Origin: a bacterium
Lineage (GTDB): Bacteria > Vulcanimicrobiota > JABDET01
DNA: 64,000 nucleotides
Reading direction: 5' to 3'
NCBI GenBank assembly: GCA_021800275.1
Contig: JAJYZB010000007.1
Span: 1 to 64,000, forward strand
In this document: piece by piece, positions 35,909 through 44,709 of the stretch
Layout of the letters: each line of letters starts with the position of its first letter
Numbering within the stretch: position 1 is the first letter of the stretch
The notes under the pieces: generated by a model
Databases searched by the model: none
What the model saw: only the letters and a program-made list of their open reading frames with translations
Told to the model about the DNA's origin: nothing
Made by a program: the position numbers and the translations under genes

Positions 35909-36730
35909 TTAGCGCGTGGATAAAATCTTTAAACTAGAAAGAAATTCCTGAACATACGAATCAGTGGAATTTAGGAGAGTCTGCCAATCCCCTTCAACAA
36001 GAATCTTCCCATCTTTCAAAATGACCAGTTTGGTTTTATTTGCACAGGGGTGATTGGTATTGGGTTTTACAACAATCCCTGAGGAAGTTTTGTGAGCGCA
36101 GTGGGTGACCATCTGATAACTGCTGATTAAATCTTGAGTGACTAAAATAGAGGTAACACTCTCCACATCTCTGAGTCTGATGATTAATTCAGCGATATGA
36201 CTTGCTGTTATTGGATCTAATCCAGCAGTGGGCTCATCATAAAGAATAATTTGGTGTTCTCCTGCCATGCCGCGGGCAATCCCGACTCTGCGCTTCATTC
36301 CACCCGACAGTTCTGCGGGGAATTTAACGGCATCCTCTTCCTGAAGATCCACTACTTGTAAAAGATGCCTCGTTTTTTCAAAAATTTCTTCTTCTGTGAA
36401 TTTTCCTTCTTCTTTCATCCGATAGGAGATATTGTCATAAACGGTGAGAGAATCAAAAAGAGAAGACTCTTGAAAAACCATCCCCATGGTTTTTCGGACA
36501 GGAACTAACTCCTCTTCATTAAGAGGAGTTATATTGGTTCCGGCGATGATAATTTCTCCTTCGTCAGGTTTGTCCAGTCCCAGGATTAAACGGAGAATCG
36601 TGGATTTGCCTTGGCCGCTCCCACCTAAAATAATGATGGTTTCTTTCTCTTGAACGGTTAGATTAATCCCTCTCAGAACTTCCTGATTTCCGAATCCTTT
36701 CCAGACATTTTTTAGTTCTATTAGAGCCAT
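35909..36730 (-). CDS. mlaF: ABC lipid transporter ATPase, MlaF-like
   Basis: A 273-residue ATPase with Walker A GGSGQGKST near residue 34, Q-loop in VFQESSLFDSL, signature LSGGMKRRVGIARG and Walker B IILYDEPTAGLDP. This set is typical of MlaF/Mkl proteins. It energises the MlaE permease. A Cys/His-containing stretch near residues 215-232 (HCAHKTSS and HPCANK) is not usual in MlaF and may be an insert. It starts one base after the mlaE stop. Confidence 0.92.
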   Translation of the reverse strand: MALIELKNVWKGFGNQEVLRGINLTVQEKETIIILGGSGQGKSTILRLILGLDKPDEGEIIIAGTNITPLNEEELVPVRKTMGMVFQESSLFDSLTVYDNISYRMKEEGKFTEEEIFEKTRHLLQVVDLQEEDAVKFPAELSGGMKRRVGIARGMAGEHQIILYDEPTAGLDPITASHIAELIIRLRDVESVTSILVTQDLISSYQMVTHCAHKTSSGIVVKPNTNHPCANKTKLVILKDGKILVEGDWQTLLNSTDSYVQEFLSSLKILSTR

Positions 36731-36731
36731 G

Positions 36732-37517
36732 TTAAAATTTTAAGTGGGTGAAAAAGCTGATCCCTTTGGTCAAGAAAAAATCACTGGCAATAATCAGGAT
36801 GGAAGAAATGACAACGGCATGGGTTGTGCTTTTTCCGATTCCCCTTGTGCCTCCTTTTGTTTTTAATCCTTGATAACAGGCAGTGGTAGAAATAACTATG
36901 GCAAAGGTTAAGGATTTAAAAAAACTGTAGTATAGATCATGCAGGACAATATGATGCTTCACTGACATCCAGTAAATATGGTAGCTTTGATGCACGCTGA
37001 GCCAGGTCATGACCCACCCGCTCCATATAGAAACCAGATCGGTTATGGCTGTTAAAAGAGGAAGAGCAATTACACAAGCTAAAATTCTGGGAGTAATGAG
37101 TTTTTTGATATAATTGGCGCCAAGAGAACGCAGGGCGTCCACCTGCTGGCTGATCACCATTCCTCCTAATTCAGAAGCAATCCCTGACCCGACTCTTCCC
37201 GAAAACATTAAAGCAGCTAAAACAGGACCTAATTCTCGGATCATAGTAAAAGCCACGATCTGTCCCATGGTACCGGTTGTGCCATATTGTTTTTCAACCA
37301 CCACAGTTTGGAATGCGAAAACAGCTCCTGTGAAAAAACTGGTTAAAAGGATGACGACAAGAGAGCCGATTCCGATAGCATCCAGCTGCTCTAAGAGGTC
37401 ATCCAGATAAAAAGGTTTTGAAAAAATATTTTGAATTGCTTTTAAAAATAGGTAAAAGGCTTCTTGAATGTCCAGGAGTACTTCTTTAAAGTTTTCTAAA
37501 ATATTTAGAGCTTCCAT
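36732..37517 (-). CDS. mlaE: ABC lipid transporter permease, MlaE-like
   Basis: A 261-residue permease of the MlaE/YrbE family, with the family core ELGPVLAALMFSGRVGSGIASELG and VDALRSLGANY. It is the membrane channel of the MCE complex. It is the first gene of the minus-strand lipid/CoA run; its promoter must lie in the 328-base upstream gap. Confidence 0.93.
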   Translation of the reverse strand: MEALNILENFKEVLLDIQEAFYLFLKAIQNIFSKPFYLDDLLEQLDAIGIGSLVVILLTSFFTGAVFAFQTVVVEKQYGTTGTMGQIVAFTMIRELGPVLAALMFSGRVGSGIASELGGMVISQQVDALRSLGANYIKKLITPRILACVIALPLLTAITDLVSIWSGWVMTWLSVHQSYHIYWMSVKHHIVLHDLYYSFFKSLTFAIVISTTACYQGLKTKGGTRGIGKSTTHAVVISSILIIASDFFLTKGISFFTHLKF

Positions 37518-37845
37518 TCTTGTTTCTTCAGTGTATCCCTTTCATTCAATTGCTGCAACGGCATTTATTCTGCAGTTATCATGCCATAACCCTATGTCTG
37601 ATTACCCTTTATAAGGCAAAATTCCTTTTTTAAACTTTAAATAATGGTATTTTTGGATTTTTGCGGCGATGGTACGAGCTTATTTTAATCAGATAGGTTT
37701 TTTATTTTTTTAAAAAGAAGGAATTGACAAAAGGTTCAAGAATGACAAAAAAATTAAATGATCTATATCACATAATTTAGATCATTCTTATTTTCGCACT
37801 TTTTCTGCAGCTGACAAAAATTATAAAACTATTTGGAGGTGGGAA
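37518..37845. other. Divergent intergenic region between lipid and cytochrome operons
   Basis: This 328-base, AT-rich gap carries promoters for the divergent mlaE and decaheme-cytochrome operons. It holds an FNR/CRP-like palindrome (37757-37786) and a TTGACA at 37724-37729 with no good -10 partner. The ribosome site GGAGGTGGG lies at about 37836 for the cytochrome gene. No coding sequence is seen. Confidence 0.6.
37757..37786 (+). promoter_or_regulatory. FNR/CRP-like palindromic operator
   Basis: AATGATCTA at 37757-37765 and TAGATCATT at 37778-37786 are perfect inverted 9-base arms, 12 bases apart. Inside, TGAT-CTAT-ATCA (37759-37770) matches the TGAT-N4-ATCA core of FNR-type sites. It lies about 75 bases before the decaheme cytochrome gene, suggesting redox or oxygen control of that operon. 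Confidence 0.55.
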
Positions 37846-38835
37846 ATGAAGTGGTACAACCAGGTTGACAGAAGAAAAAAGCTCTGGCTTCTCCTCCTGC
37901 TGTTATTTATTTTTTCAGGGGGTTTCCTTTTTTTAAGAAAGGCTCAAGCAGCAGGGAATATAACTCCAAGGAGGCCGCATTTTACCTCAAATCAAAATGG
38001 AAAAGTACCGCAGTACTGGCTTAGACTTGAAAACCGAAAAAAATACGCTTATCTTAAAAAAGCAAAATTTGTGGGGAAAGCGGTCTGTTTTGACTGCCAC
38101 CCACAGCCCGGTGATGAACCAGGACTGTCTCGCCCCCAGTGGGATTTAGACGTTCATGAAAAAATTGCGGGCACTTTTCAATGCGAAGCCTGCCATGGTC
38201 CAGCCTCACTTCATGTGAAAGCAAATGCCGCGAAATTTATTTTAGATCCAACTTATCTTCCAAAGCCTATCCAGAATGAAATGTGTCAAGCCTGCCATCT
38301 GCAAGGCATGGTTTCTTTTCATGCAGGAGCAAATCTCACTTGTTTAAACTGTCATCAATTCCATACTTATGACAACCCTTATGATTTAAAAATTCGCCCT
38401 GAACGAGATCTGTGCTATAAATGCCACCCTGGAGTAGAATCTCAATTTAACATGTACACCCATCATCCTGTGAATGAAGGGATTATGAACTGCACAGACT
38501 GTCATGCTGCTCATTTTAGTTCCATGTTTAATGAACTTGTGGGGCAGTCAGCAGTTATGGGATCAAGAGCTTCTATTGAAGCCTGTGGTAAATGCCATCC
38601 AGCAGAAGCAGGTCCTTATGTTTCTTCTCCAACAGCTTTAGAAGGATGTATTGGCTGCCATTTGCCCCATGGCTCTCCTTTTTCGAATTTAGAGAGAATG
38701 CCCCAGCCCGCCCTTTGTATTAAATGTCATGAACCCATGACATTCCAGTATGGCCTGGTTACTTTTGGGATGAAATGCACAAATTGTCATCCGGATATCC
38801 ATGGGTCTGACCATATCAGACAATTGTTTCACTAA
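37846..38835 (+). CDS. Periplasmic decaheme cytochrome c, MtrA/DmsE-like
   Basis: A 329-residue protein with an N-terminal signal or anchor (about residues 12-36) and exactly ten CXXCH haem-binding motifs, the first at residue 81 and the last in CTNCHPDIHG. The number, spacing and size match the MtrA/PioA/DmsE family, which carries electrons through an outer-membrane barrel. A barrel gene follows 11 bases later. Start ATG with GGAGGTGGG at good spacing. Confidence 0.92.
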   Translation: MKWYNQVDRRKKLWLLLLLLFIFSGGFLFLRKAQAAGNITPRRPHFTSNQNGKVPQYWLRLENRKKYAYLKKAKFVGKAVCFDCHPQPGDEPGLSRPQWDLDVHEKIAGTFQCEACHGPASLHVKANAAKFILDPTYLPKPIQNEMCQACHLQGMVSFHAGANLTCLNCHQFHTYDNPYDLKIRPERDLCYKCHPGVESQFNMYTHHPVNEGIMNCTDCHAAHFSSMFNELVGQSAVMGSRASIEACGKCHPAEAGPYVSSPTALEGCIGCHLPHGSPFSNLERMPQPALCIKCHEPMTFQYGLVTFGMKCTNCHPDIHGSDHIRQLFH

Positions 38836-38846
38836 GGAGGGGAAAG

Positions 38847-41636
38847 ATGAGAAAGAGAGAGATGATAAAAAAAGTAGTGCTCACTGTAGTATTAGGAATT
38901 TTCCTTGTGCAGCCTGTATTTGCTCAAGTTTTTCTGCCAGAACCCCCTGCAACTTTTGGGCTCCCCATTCCCAATTATGGAGTTCCTACCAGTCAGGCGA
39001 TTCATGGTCCCTGGAATGAGGCTTCTATTATGAATGGAATTATTGCAGCCATTCTTGCTAATAACCCGAATGTTTCAATGAATGCTTCATTTAATGTGAA
39101 TACGATTACAGGGAATTCGGGGATTTTAGATCCGTATGGACCTCTGCAGAATGGATTTTATTTGAATTCATTAGATTTTGTCACTCTGCTGGGTCCTAAA
39201 ACCACCCTTTTTGCTCATCTTCGAAATCAGGATGACTTCAATCGAGCAGCTCTGCTCAATATCCAGGATGGACACTTAAAAGAAACTTTCAAATATACGG
39301 AATTGATTGATCGAAAAGTTTCAGAAGATGAACCTTTAAATTCAACAGGAATTGACGGGACTTCCTGGTTCGGATTTCCTGATGTTCCAAAAGCCCCACA
39401 GTTAGCTTCTGTGGACACTTTAAATTTTGTTAATGGGTTTAACCCCAATCAGTATTTTTATCCGATTATTGACAATTTTTTAGTGAATGATCTCCAGTAC
39501 ACTTACAATAATGGATTGAGTTTTTTTGCGAATGATTGGCTGAGAAGCCAGACTGGTCAGCAGTATCTAGATCTAAGCACGACTAGCAATTTTAATGAAA
39601 TCAATAATGGGAGAGATAATAATCTTGCAGCTCTTACAGAAGGAGCTGCTTATACCAGCCCAGGAAATGATCAGTTTTACTTTGGAACAACGGCTCGCAG
39701 TTGGAATGATCAGACTCAGTTGAATCAGCAGGTCGTTAGTTTGACTGCTGCAGGGGGGAACCTAGAACCCACTGGGAATCTTATTTATAATGATACGCGG
39801 TGGAGCATTAATCAAGCAGGTCTTCAGATTCCTATCAGCGATAAGATTTCTTTTCATGGCTCCTGGAAGAGATGGGATAAGATTTCTGATGGCGTTTTTG
39901 GAACAGGGGGACTGTCCACCAATTTTAACGGCTCACTAGATGCTTCTATTATGGCTTTTGCGGATGCAACAGATATGCCTACAGGGCTGCAGCCAGGATT
40001 TGATGTGAATCAGTACAGAGGAGGATTAACCTTTAATCTGGGTCCCAGTAATGCAGCCTTTTTTGATATGGGTCACTGGGAAGAAATTCCAAATACAGGA
40101 GTTTTAGGACAGACTCTTCAAAACCGAGATAATGCGGATCTCTTTTTCCGCCACATTTTTGGGAATCAAGCTTTATCCCTTTATGGCGCCTGGGAGCAGA
40201 ACAATCTTTCGCGGACTGTTGATTATCAGTTTTTTGATATTGAAACCGCATTTGATCCTTTTGTGAATACCACGTTTGGGTTAGGAACTGAAGGGAGCGC
40301 CACTTTTAAGGAAGCCAGCACACCATTCGGATTTCCAGTGATTATTTTTAATCCTGCTCCTGGCAGCGGACTCTCCTCATTTGTGCAGCCTGCAGCCACA
40401 ATCCCTTGTATTCCTTTCCCTGGAGGAACTCTTGATAACTGCGGAACGAACAGCATTACTTACCCAGTAGATGGATTTGAAAATGTGACAGCAGCCGAAC
40501 TGACTCAGTTAGGGGTTCCTAACTGCTACACTTCTCATGTGGCAGGATGTATGTTCCCTGGAGAATATCCTGTGTCTGCTCCAACAGGAAGACAGTCTGT
40601 CACGTTTAATACTGAGCTTGCCCAGGCTGAACTCAATGGTCCTCTTACTCGCAATTTAAATTACAGTTTTAAAATTCAGAAAACCTTTGCTCAAGGATCT
40701 TTATTTAGAACAGATCCTCAAAATCAGTGGATCGGAAGGCTGCATTTGGATTGGACACCAACCAGCAGATTAGAATTGGGGGCAGGGTATCGTTTATTGG
40801 ATAATCAAAGTGATAACAGCTACTGGATCTATCCTTTCCATTATCAATCCAATACCGTAGATTTTACAGCAAATTATGCGGTCGCCAAAAAAATTTCTTT
40901 GTATGCTTCTTACTGGAATTATATTCAAAAGATCAATATGAGTGATCCAGTGCTTTTAACAGGGACTGAAAATTTTGTTTATCCTCCTGATTTCAGCGCC
41001 ACTGGACCTGTCCCTGCCTTTGGAAATCTTTTGTCTTCTTTCCTGTTCTCTCAGGTTGTCGAAAATTATGCGTGCGCTCCTGGTGCTGTCGCAGGACCTA
41101 ATACCATTCCCGCTTGCACAGCAGGAGCTGAAAATGCAGTGAATGATGCATTCAGCGATCAAGATCAAGAGATCATGGCAGGGGTCAATTTTAACGTTTC
41201 TAAAGTTTGGCAGATCAGCGCGAATTATCAACATTCAGAACCTCGAAGTTTTCAAAATGTTTATCTTGGTAATCCCTTATTTTCTCCCGGATCCGATACA
41301 TCAGGTCCTAATATCCCCGATGGATTTATTGCGGCAGAACCGGTTTTGGATATCATGCAGGCAGTCAATGGCAGAGAAAATATTTGGGGTTTAAACTTTA
41401 CTCATGAGTTTACCGATAAATCCAGTCTTGGACTTGGGGTTGATTATATGGTATTCAATAATTTAGTCCCCAGAATTGTAGGAGGCTCACTTCCAATTGG
41501 CTGCACCTCTCCCATTCCACCTTATGGCTGTGGAGCTCCATTCCCGAACTACGGCACCAATGTTTTCGAATATGGTCAGAGTCTGGATGATGGCTCAATT
41601 TTTTCTACTGCGATTACTTATACGAAGACTTTTTAG
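38847..41636 (+). CDS. Large outer-membrane beta-barrel, MtrB/PioB-like partner
   Basis: A 929-residue protein with a signal peptide (about residues 1-26, ending VFAQ), many amphipathic beta strands, and a terminal Phe in TAITYTKTF, the outer-membrane insertion signal. Position directly after the decaheme cytochrome gene makes it the probable sheath that holds the cytochrome in the outer membrane. Sequence similarity to MtrB cannot be proved by eye. It lacks an obvious N-terminal CXXC motif of some MtrB proteins. AGGAGGGG precedes the ATG. No outer-surface multihaem cytochrome gene follows. Confidence 0.8.
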   Translation: MRKREMIKKVVLTVVLGIFLVQPVFAQVFLPEPPATFGLPIPNYGVPTSQAIHGPWNEASIMNGIIAAILANNPNVSMNASFNVNTITGNSGILDPYGPLQNGFYLNSLDFVTLLGPKTTLFAHLRNQDDFNRAALLNIQDGHLKETFKYTELIDRKVSEDEPLNSTGIDGTSWFGFPDVPKAPQLASVDTLNFVNGFNPNQYFYPIIDNFLVNDLQYTYNNGLSFFANDWLRSQTGQQYLDLSTTSNFNEINNGRDNNLAALTEGAAYTSPGNDQFYFGTTARSWNDQTQLNQQVVSLTAAGGNLEPTGNLIYNDTRWSINQAGLQIPISDKISFHGSWKRWDKISDGVFGTGGLSTNFNGSLDASIMAFADATDMPTGLQPGFDVNQYRGGLTFNLGPSNAAFFDMGHWEEIPNTGVLGQTLQNRDNADLFFRHIFGNQALSLYGAWEQNNLSRTVDYQFFDIETAFDPFVNTTFGLGTEGSATFKEASTPFGFPVIIFNPAPGSGLSSFVQPAATIPCIPFPGGTLDNCGTNSITYPVDGFENVTAAELTQLGVPNCYTSHVAGCMFPGEYPVSAPTGRQSVTFNTELAQAELNGPLTRNLNYSFKIQKTFAQGSLFRTDPQNQWIGRLHLDWTPTSRLELGAGYRLLDNQSDNSYWIYPFHYQSNTVDFTANYAVAKKISLYASYWNYIQKINMSDPVLLTGTENFVYPPDFSATGPVPAFGNLLSSFLFSQVVENYACAPGAVAGPNTIPACTAGAENAVNDAFSDQDQEIMAGVNFNVSKVWQISANYQHSEPRSFQNVYLGNPLFSPGSDTSGPNIPDGFIAAEPVLDIMQAVNGRENIWGLNFTHEFTDKSSLGLGVDYMVFNNLVPRIVGGSLPIGCTSPIPPYGCGAPFPNYGTNVFEYGQSLDDGSIFSTAITYTKTF

Positions 41637-41674
41637 CTAGAAGATTCATTTTAATGCAGCAACTTTGTTTATGG

Positions 41675-41709
41675 AGGGGGAAGGAAAGAGAACCTTCCTC
41701 CTTCCTTTT
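41675..41709 (+). terminator. Intrinsic terminator after the porin-cytochrome operon
   Basis: GGGGGAAGG (41675-41683) pairs with CCTTCCTCC (41692-41700) with one G-T pair and an eight-base loop, then TTCCTTTTA follows. It ends the + strand operon and borders the stop of the convergent HEPN gene. Confidence 0.6.
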
Positions 41710-42142
41710 ATTCAAGGTCGTTTTTAAGTTTTTTTCTTACTGCACCAGTACTTTTTATGAACTTTTTAGCATCTTTAACTGCTTTTTCAGATTCAGCCAC
41801 TGATACCTCTGAAAAATCATCGTAATCCGCTTCATTTCTTAAAGACATTAATTTTTGATAGATTTTTCCATTTTCCAGCGAGATTAGTCGGCTTTTAATG
41901 AAATGAAGCGAAAACATGGTTTTAACCCCATCATGTTTTGCAGGATCAATTCCTTTTAAAATTAAAAGTGAACGGGCTGCATGAAAAGCTGAATAATAAC
42001 TTCTATTCGCAGCTGTTTTGTATCGTTTTGATTTTAAATTATGCACCGCGTCATCTAACATTTCCAAGCTTTTTTTATATCTTAAATCTGAGAGGGCGAT
42101 TTTATCTTCTCGAGTTAATTCCATAAAAGAAAATCCCGTCAT
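41708..42142 (-). CDS. HEPN-domain protein
   Basis: About 138-144 residues, all-helical, of the HEPN family found with minimal nucleotidyltransferases. NRSYYSAFHAARSLL and LRNEADYDD are family marks; the latter has R then D-Y in place of a full R-x4-6-H ribonuclease motif, as in a large HEPN subgroup. It overlaps the MNT gene. Either the ATG at 42142 or the one at 42124 could be the start. In studied pairs one partner is a toxin that the other modifies or binds; the roles here are not shown. Confidence 0.85.
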   Translation of the reverse strand: MTGFSFMELTREDKIALSDLRYKKSLEMLDDAVHNLKSKRYKTAANRSYYSAFHAARSLLILKGIDPAKHDGVKTMFSLHFIKSRLISLENGKIYQKLMSLRNEADYDDFSEVSVAESEKAVKDAKKFIKSTGAVRKKLKNDLE

Positions 42143-42446
42143 TTGTTATATTTTGATAAAATCCGGTTTTATATTGTTTGTTTTTATTGAAAGATTCCAT
42201 TGATAAAATTGCGATTGAAAAAGGGATTCCTGTTTTAATCTCTTCTCGATAAAAAAGATCATTGATTAAGGATACAATCCACGGTTCTTTTTTATGCACA
42301 GTGACAAGGACATCCATATCTGATTCTTCTGAAAAATCCCCTCTGACTCTTGAACCAAATGCAATGATATGGACAATTTTTTTATCTGCCATTTTGGTTA
42401 ATTTTGCGGCAGTTCTTTTAATTGCCTGGAATTCATCTGTAAACAT
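42102..42446 (-). CDS. MNT-type minimal nucleotidyltransferase
   Basis: A 114-residue protein with the nucleotidyltransferase motif GSRVRGDFSEESDMDVLV at residues 31-48, whose acidic residues bind metal. It is the usual partner of a HEPN protein; MNTs can AMPylate their HEPN partner. I chose the ATG at 42446 because a good promoter lies just upstream at 42486-42514; a GTG at 42524 would lie upstream of that promoter. Confidence 0.85.
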   Translation of the reverse strand: MFTDEFQAIKRTAAKLTKMADKKIVHIIAFGSRVRGDFSEESDMDVLVTVHKKEPWIVSLINDLFYREEIKTGIPFSIAILSMESFNKNKQYKTGFYQNITNDGIFFYGINSRR

Positions 42447-42485
42447 TTGAAAAGTATTCCTTTCTATTTCCCTCTTTCCTTTACT

Positions 42486-42514
42486 ATTATAACAGATTTC
42501 AAGATTGAAAACAA
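42486..42514 (-). promoter_or_regulatory. Promoter of the MNT-HEPN operon
   Basis: On the minus strand TTGTTT (42509-42514) and a perfect TATAAT (42486-42491) are separated by 17 bases, about 40 bases before the chosen MNT start. Confidence 0.62.
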
Positions 42515-42532
42515 TTTTATTCACTCCCTTTT

Positions 42533-43717
42533 TTATTGGGCTGAGAGGTCTTGTGCAACTTCTTTTAAAATAATTTCTCTTTTGGCGAGCTCTTTTATAA
42601 ATAAGCTGCCTGGAATCGCTTTTTCCAGAGGAATGACCCCTTTTTCAATTTCCCCTTTTGCCAGCATAATCGCCACGATAGAAGCGGGAAATCCAGTGGT
42701 TCTTTCCATGGCTGTAAATCCTGTTTTTGAATCTTGAAAATCCAGGATATCCAGTTTGATTTCAGTGAGTTTCTGATTTTTTTCCCCTTTTGCAGTAACC
42801 CTGAGGACGATCAGATCAGGATCTTCAGGGAAATTCATGGCAGGAGCAGCTAGACGGCTGAAAACAGCTCTTGGAGAGATTTTTATACCTGCTTCTTCTA
42901 TTTTAATCTCTTCTGAATTAAAGAATCCCAGATCAAAAAAAAGTTTCATTTTTTCGTAGTGACCAGGATATCGAACTGTTTTATAATCATAGTTTTGAAC
43001 TCGACCTTCAAATGTCCAGGGACAGGTAGATGTCCCACCTGTTGTGACGAAAGCTTCGCACTTTCCGACTGGGGCAGCAAATTCAAGGGTTTCCAATTCT
43101 GAAAAAGCGGGTATTTCGGTGATCTTCCCTTTTCTTAATACAGTGGCTTTCCCTGAATACTCATTGATCAATCCTTCCATACTGAAAACAAGTTTGTAGT
43201 AAAATGGGGGTTTTGGATTCTGGGGAAGCCCGCCGCATCGAATTTTGATCTCATGGCAGACATCCATTTTTTCCATGGCATACACTGCCAGGGTATTTCC
43301 CATTCCAGGGGCTAGTCCACAGTCAGGCACAATGCTGATTCCCGCTTGACGAGCTTCTGCATTCAATTCATGCTGCTGAAAAACGATAGAAGTGTTTCCC
43401 CCTAAATCGCAGAGATTAACTTTTGCCTGGATGGCTGCCTGGGTGATAAAAGGATTAAAATAATAGGGGACAGCGCTTAAAGCAGAATTGCAGTCAGACA
43501 AAACTCGAATCAGTTCTTTAAGGCTGCTGACATCAATCTGCCTGGGAAGAGCCGTATTTTTTCCTGTCAAGTCATTAACCTTTTGAGCTGCTCTTTCGGC
43601 TTGAGCCTTATCTTTGTCCAGGAGAAGGATTTGGGAGGCTTCCCCAAAAAGAGCCATGTCATAAGCCGCCGCAGTTCCCTGCTGTCCTGTTCCTAATACA
43701 GCATAAGTATATTTCAT
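42533..43717 (-). CDS. Saccharopine dehydrogenase family oxidoreductase
   Basis: A 394-residue protein with an N-terminal NAD(P)-binding Rossmann motif VLGTGQQGTAAAYDMA and the family marks VPYYFNPFITQAAI, CDLGGN, DCGLAPGMGN and YSGKATVLRKG. The group includes saccharopine and lysine 6-dehydrogenases and related enzymes, so the substrate is probably an amino acid or amino-sugar-like compound. No lysine pathway genes are adjacent. Confidence 0.85.
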   Translation of the reverse strand: MKYTYAVLGTGQQGTAAAYDMALFGEASQILLLDKDKAQAERAAQKVNDLTGKNTALPRQIDVSSLKELIRVLSDCNSALSAVPYYFNPFITQAAIQAKVNLCDLGGNTSIVFQQHELNAEARQAGISIVPDCGLAPGMGNTLAVYAMEKMDVCHEIKIRCGGLPQNPKPPFYYKLVFSMEGLINEYSGKATVLRKGKITEIPAFSELETLEFAAPVGKCEAFVTTGGTSTCPWTFEGRVQNYDYKTVRYPGHYEKMKLFFDLGFFNSEEIKIEEAGIKISPRAVFSRLAAPAMNFPEDPDLIVLRVTAKGEKNQKLTEIKLDILDFQDSKTGFTAMERTTGFPASIVAIMLAKGEIEKGVIPLEKAIPGSLFIKELAKREIILKEVAQDLSAQ

Positions 43718-43779
43718 TTTTATCCTCCTGATTTTCTATTTTGAGCTGTTTTACTGAGTAATTTTGTGTTTTTGAGAGG

Positions 43780-44709
43780 TTATGGGATTCTCCTGAATAA
43801 AGTGAAATCCAGCAGCATTTTCACTGCTAACAACAGCAGTCCTGCTGCAGCAAAATACCAGGCAATATCTTGATATTTTTTTACAATTTTTATTTTTTTG
43901 CTTAGTTTTGACAATATTTTTTTAAGAGCGATAACATTACTAATTTTGTAATATTTTCCTCCCGAGAGTTTAGAAATTTTTTTCAATGTTTTTTCTTGAA
44001 GATTGACTTTGATAGGTATTCCAGGCATATAAGTTCCTTTTTTTGTGCCAACCCCAAATGCATAAATTCTGATCCCCTGCTCATTTGCTGCTTTTGCGGC
44101 TATTGTGGGACTGCTTCCTGCGTTATTACCTCCATCACTGAAAAGAAGAATGACTTTGTGCGCCTCAGGATATCCATCAAGAAGGCTCATGGCTGAAAAA
44201 ATAGCATCTCCAATAGCTGTGCCTCCTAAATGGGCATGGACACTAGAAATCGCTGAAAGGATTTTCTGTTTGTTTGTGGTTGGATTTAATCTAACGAGAG
44301 GGTAAGTTGAAAAAGTGATGATCCCAACAGGATAAGATTCGGATTCATGTTTTATAAAATGTTCGGCGGCCTGTTTTGCGGCTCCGATTCGAGAAGGAAA
44401 AACATCCTGTGCCATCATGGAGCCAGATGTGTCAAAAAGGATCGCTGCTGCGATCTGGTTAGAGGGGAGTGGTAGAACAGCTTTTGGTCGCGCAAGGGCA
44501 GTAATTAAAGCAAGGAAAATAAATAACTCTAATATAAATGATCCATGTCTTCTCCAGGATTTTATTTCTCCTCCAATCTGTTTTAGGGTTTTAATGCTGG
44601 AAAAGTTCAGGGTCTCCTGTTTCTGTTTTTTGCGATAAAAGGAGTATAAAGCCACTGCTGCTGGCAGAAAAATGAGCAGGAACAAAAAGTCAGGAGCTTG
44701 AAAAGTCAT
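43780..44709 (-). CDS. VWA-domain membrane protein, BatA-like
   Basis: A 309-residue protein: an N-terminal membrane region (two helices, about residues 8-22 and 55-72), a von Willebrand A domain with MIDAS motif DTSGSM near residue 94, and a C-terminal helix (about 282-302). It is the last gene of the MoxR/DUF58/VWA operon, whose proteins act in envelope maintenance or assembly of other complexes. It overlaps the DUF58 gene by four bases. Confidence 0.9.
   Translation of the reverse strand: MTFQAPDFLFLLIFLPAAVALYSFYRKKQKQETLNFSSIKTLKQIGGEIKSWRRHGSFILELFIFLALITALARPKAVLPLPSNQIAAAILFDTSGSMMAQDVFPSRIGAAKQAAEHFIKHESESYPVGIITFSTYPLVRLNPTTNKQKILSAISSVHAHLGGTAIGDAIFSAMSLLDGYPEAHKVILLFSDGGNNAGSSPTIAAKAANEQGIRIYAFGVGTKKGTYMPGIPIKVNLQEKTLKKISKLSGGKYYKISNVIALKKILSKLSKKIKIVKKYQDIAWYFAAAGLLLLAVKMLLDFTLFRRIP

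Noticed and set aside
37724-37729. TTGACA as a -35 box for the cytochrome operon
   Set aside because: No acceptable -10 hexamer lies 16-18 bases downstream; the palindromic site suggests an activator-dependent promoter instead.
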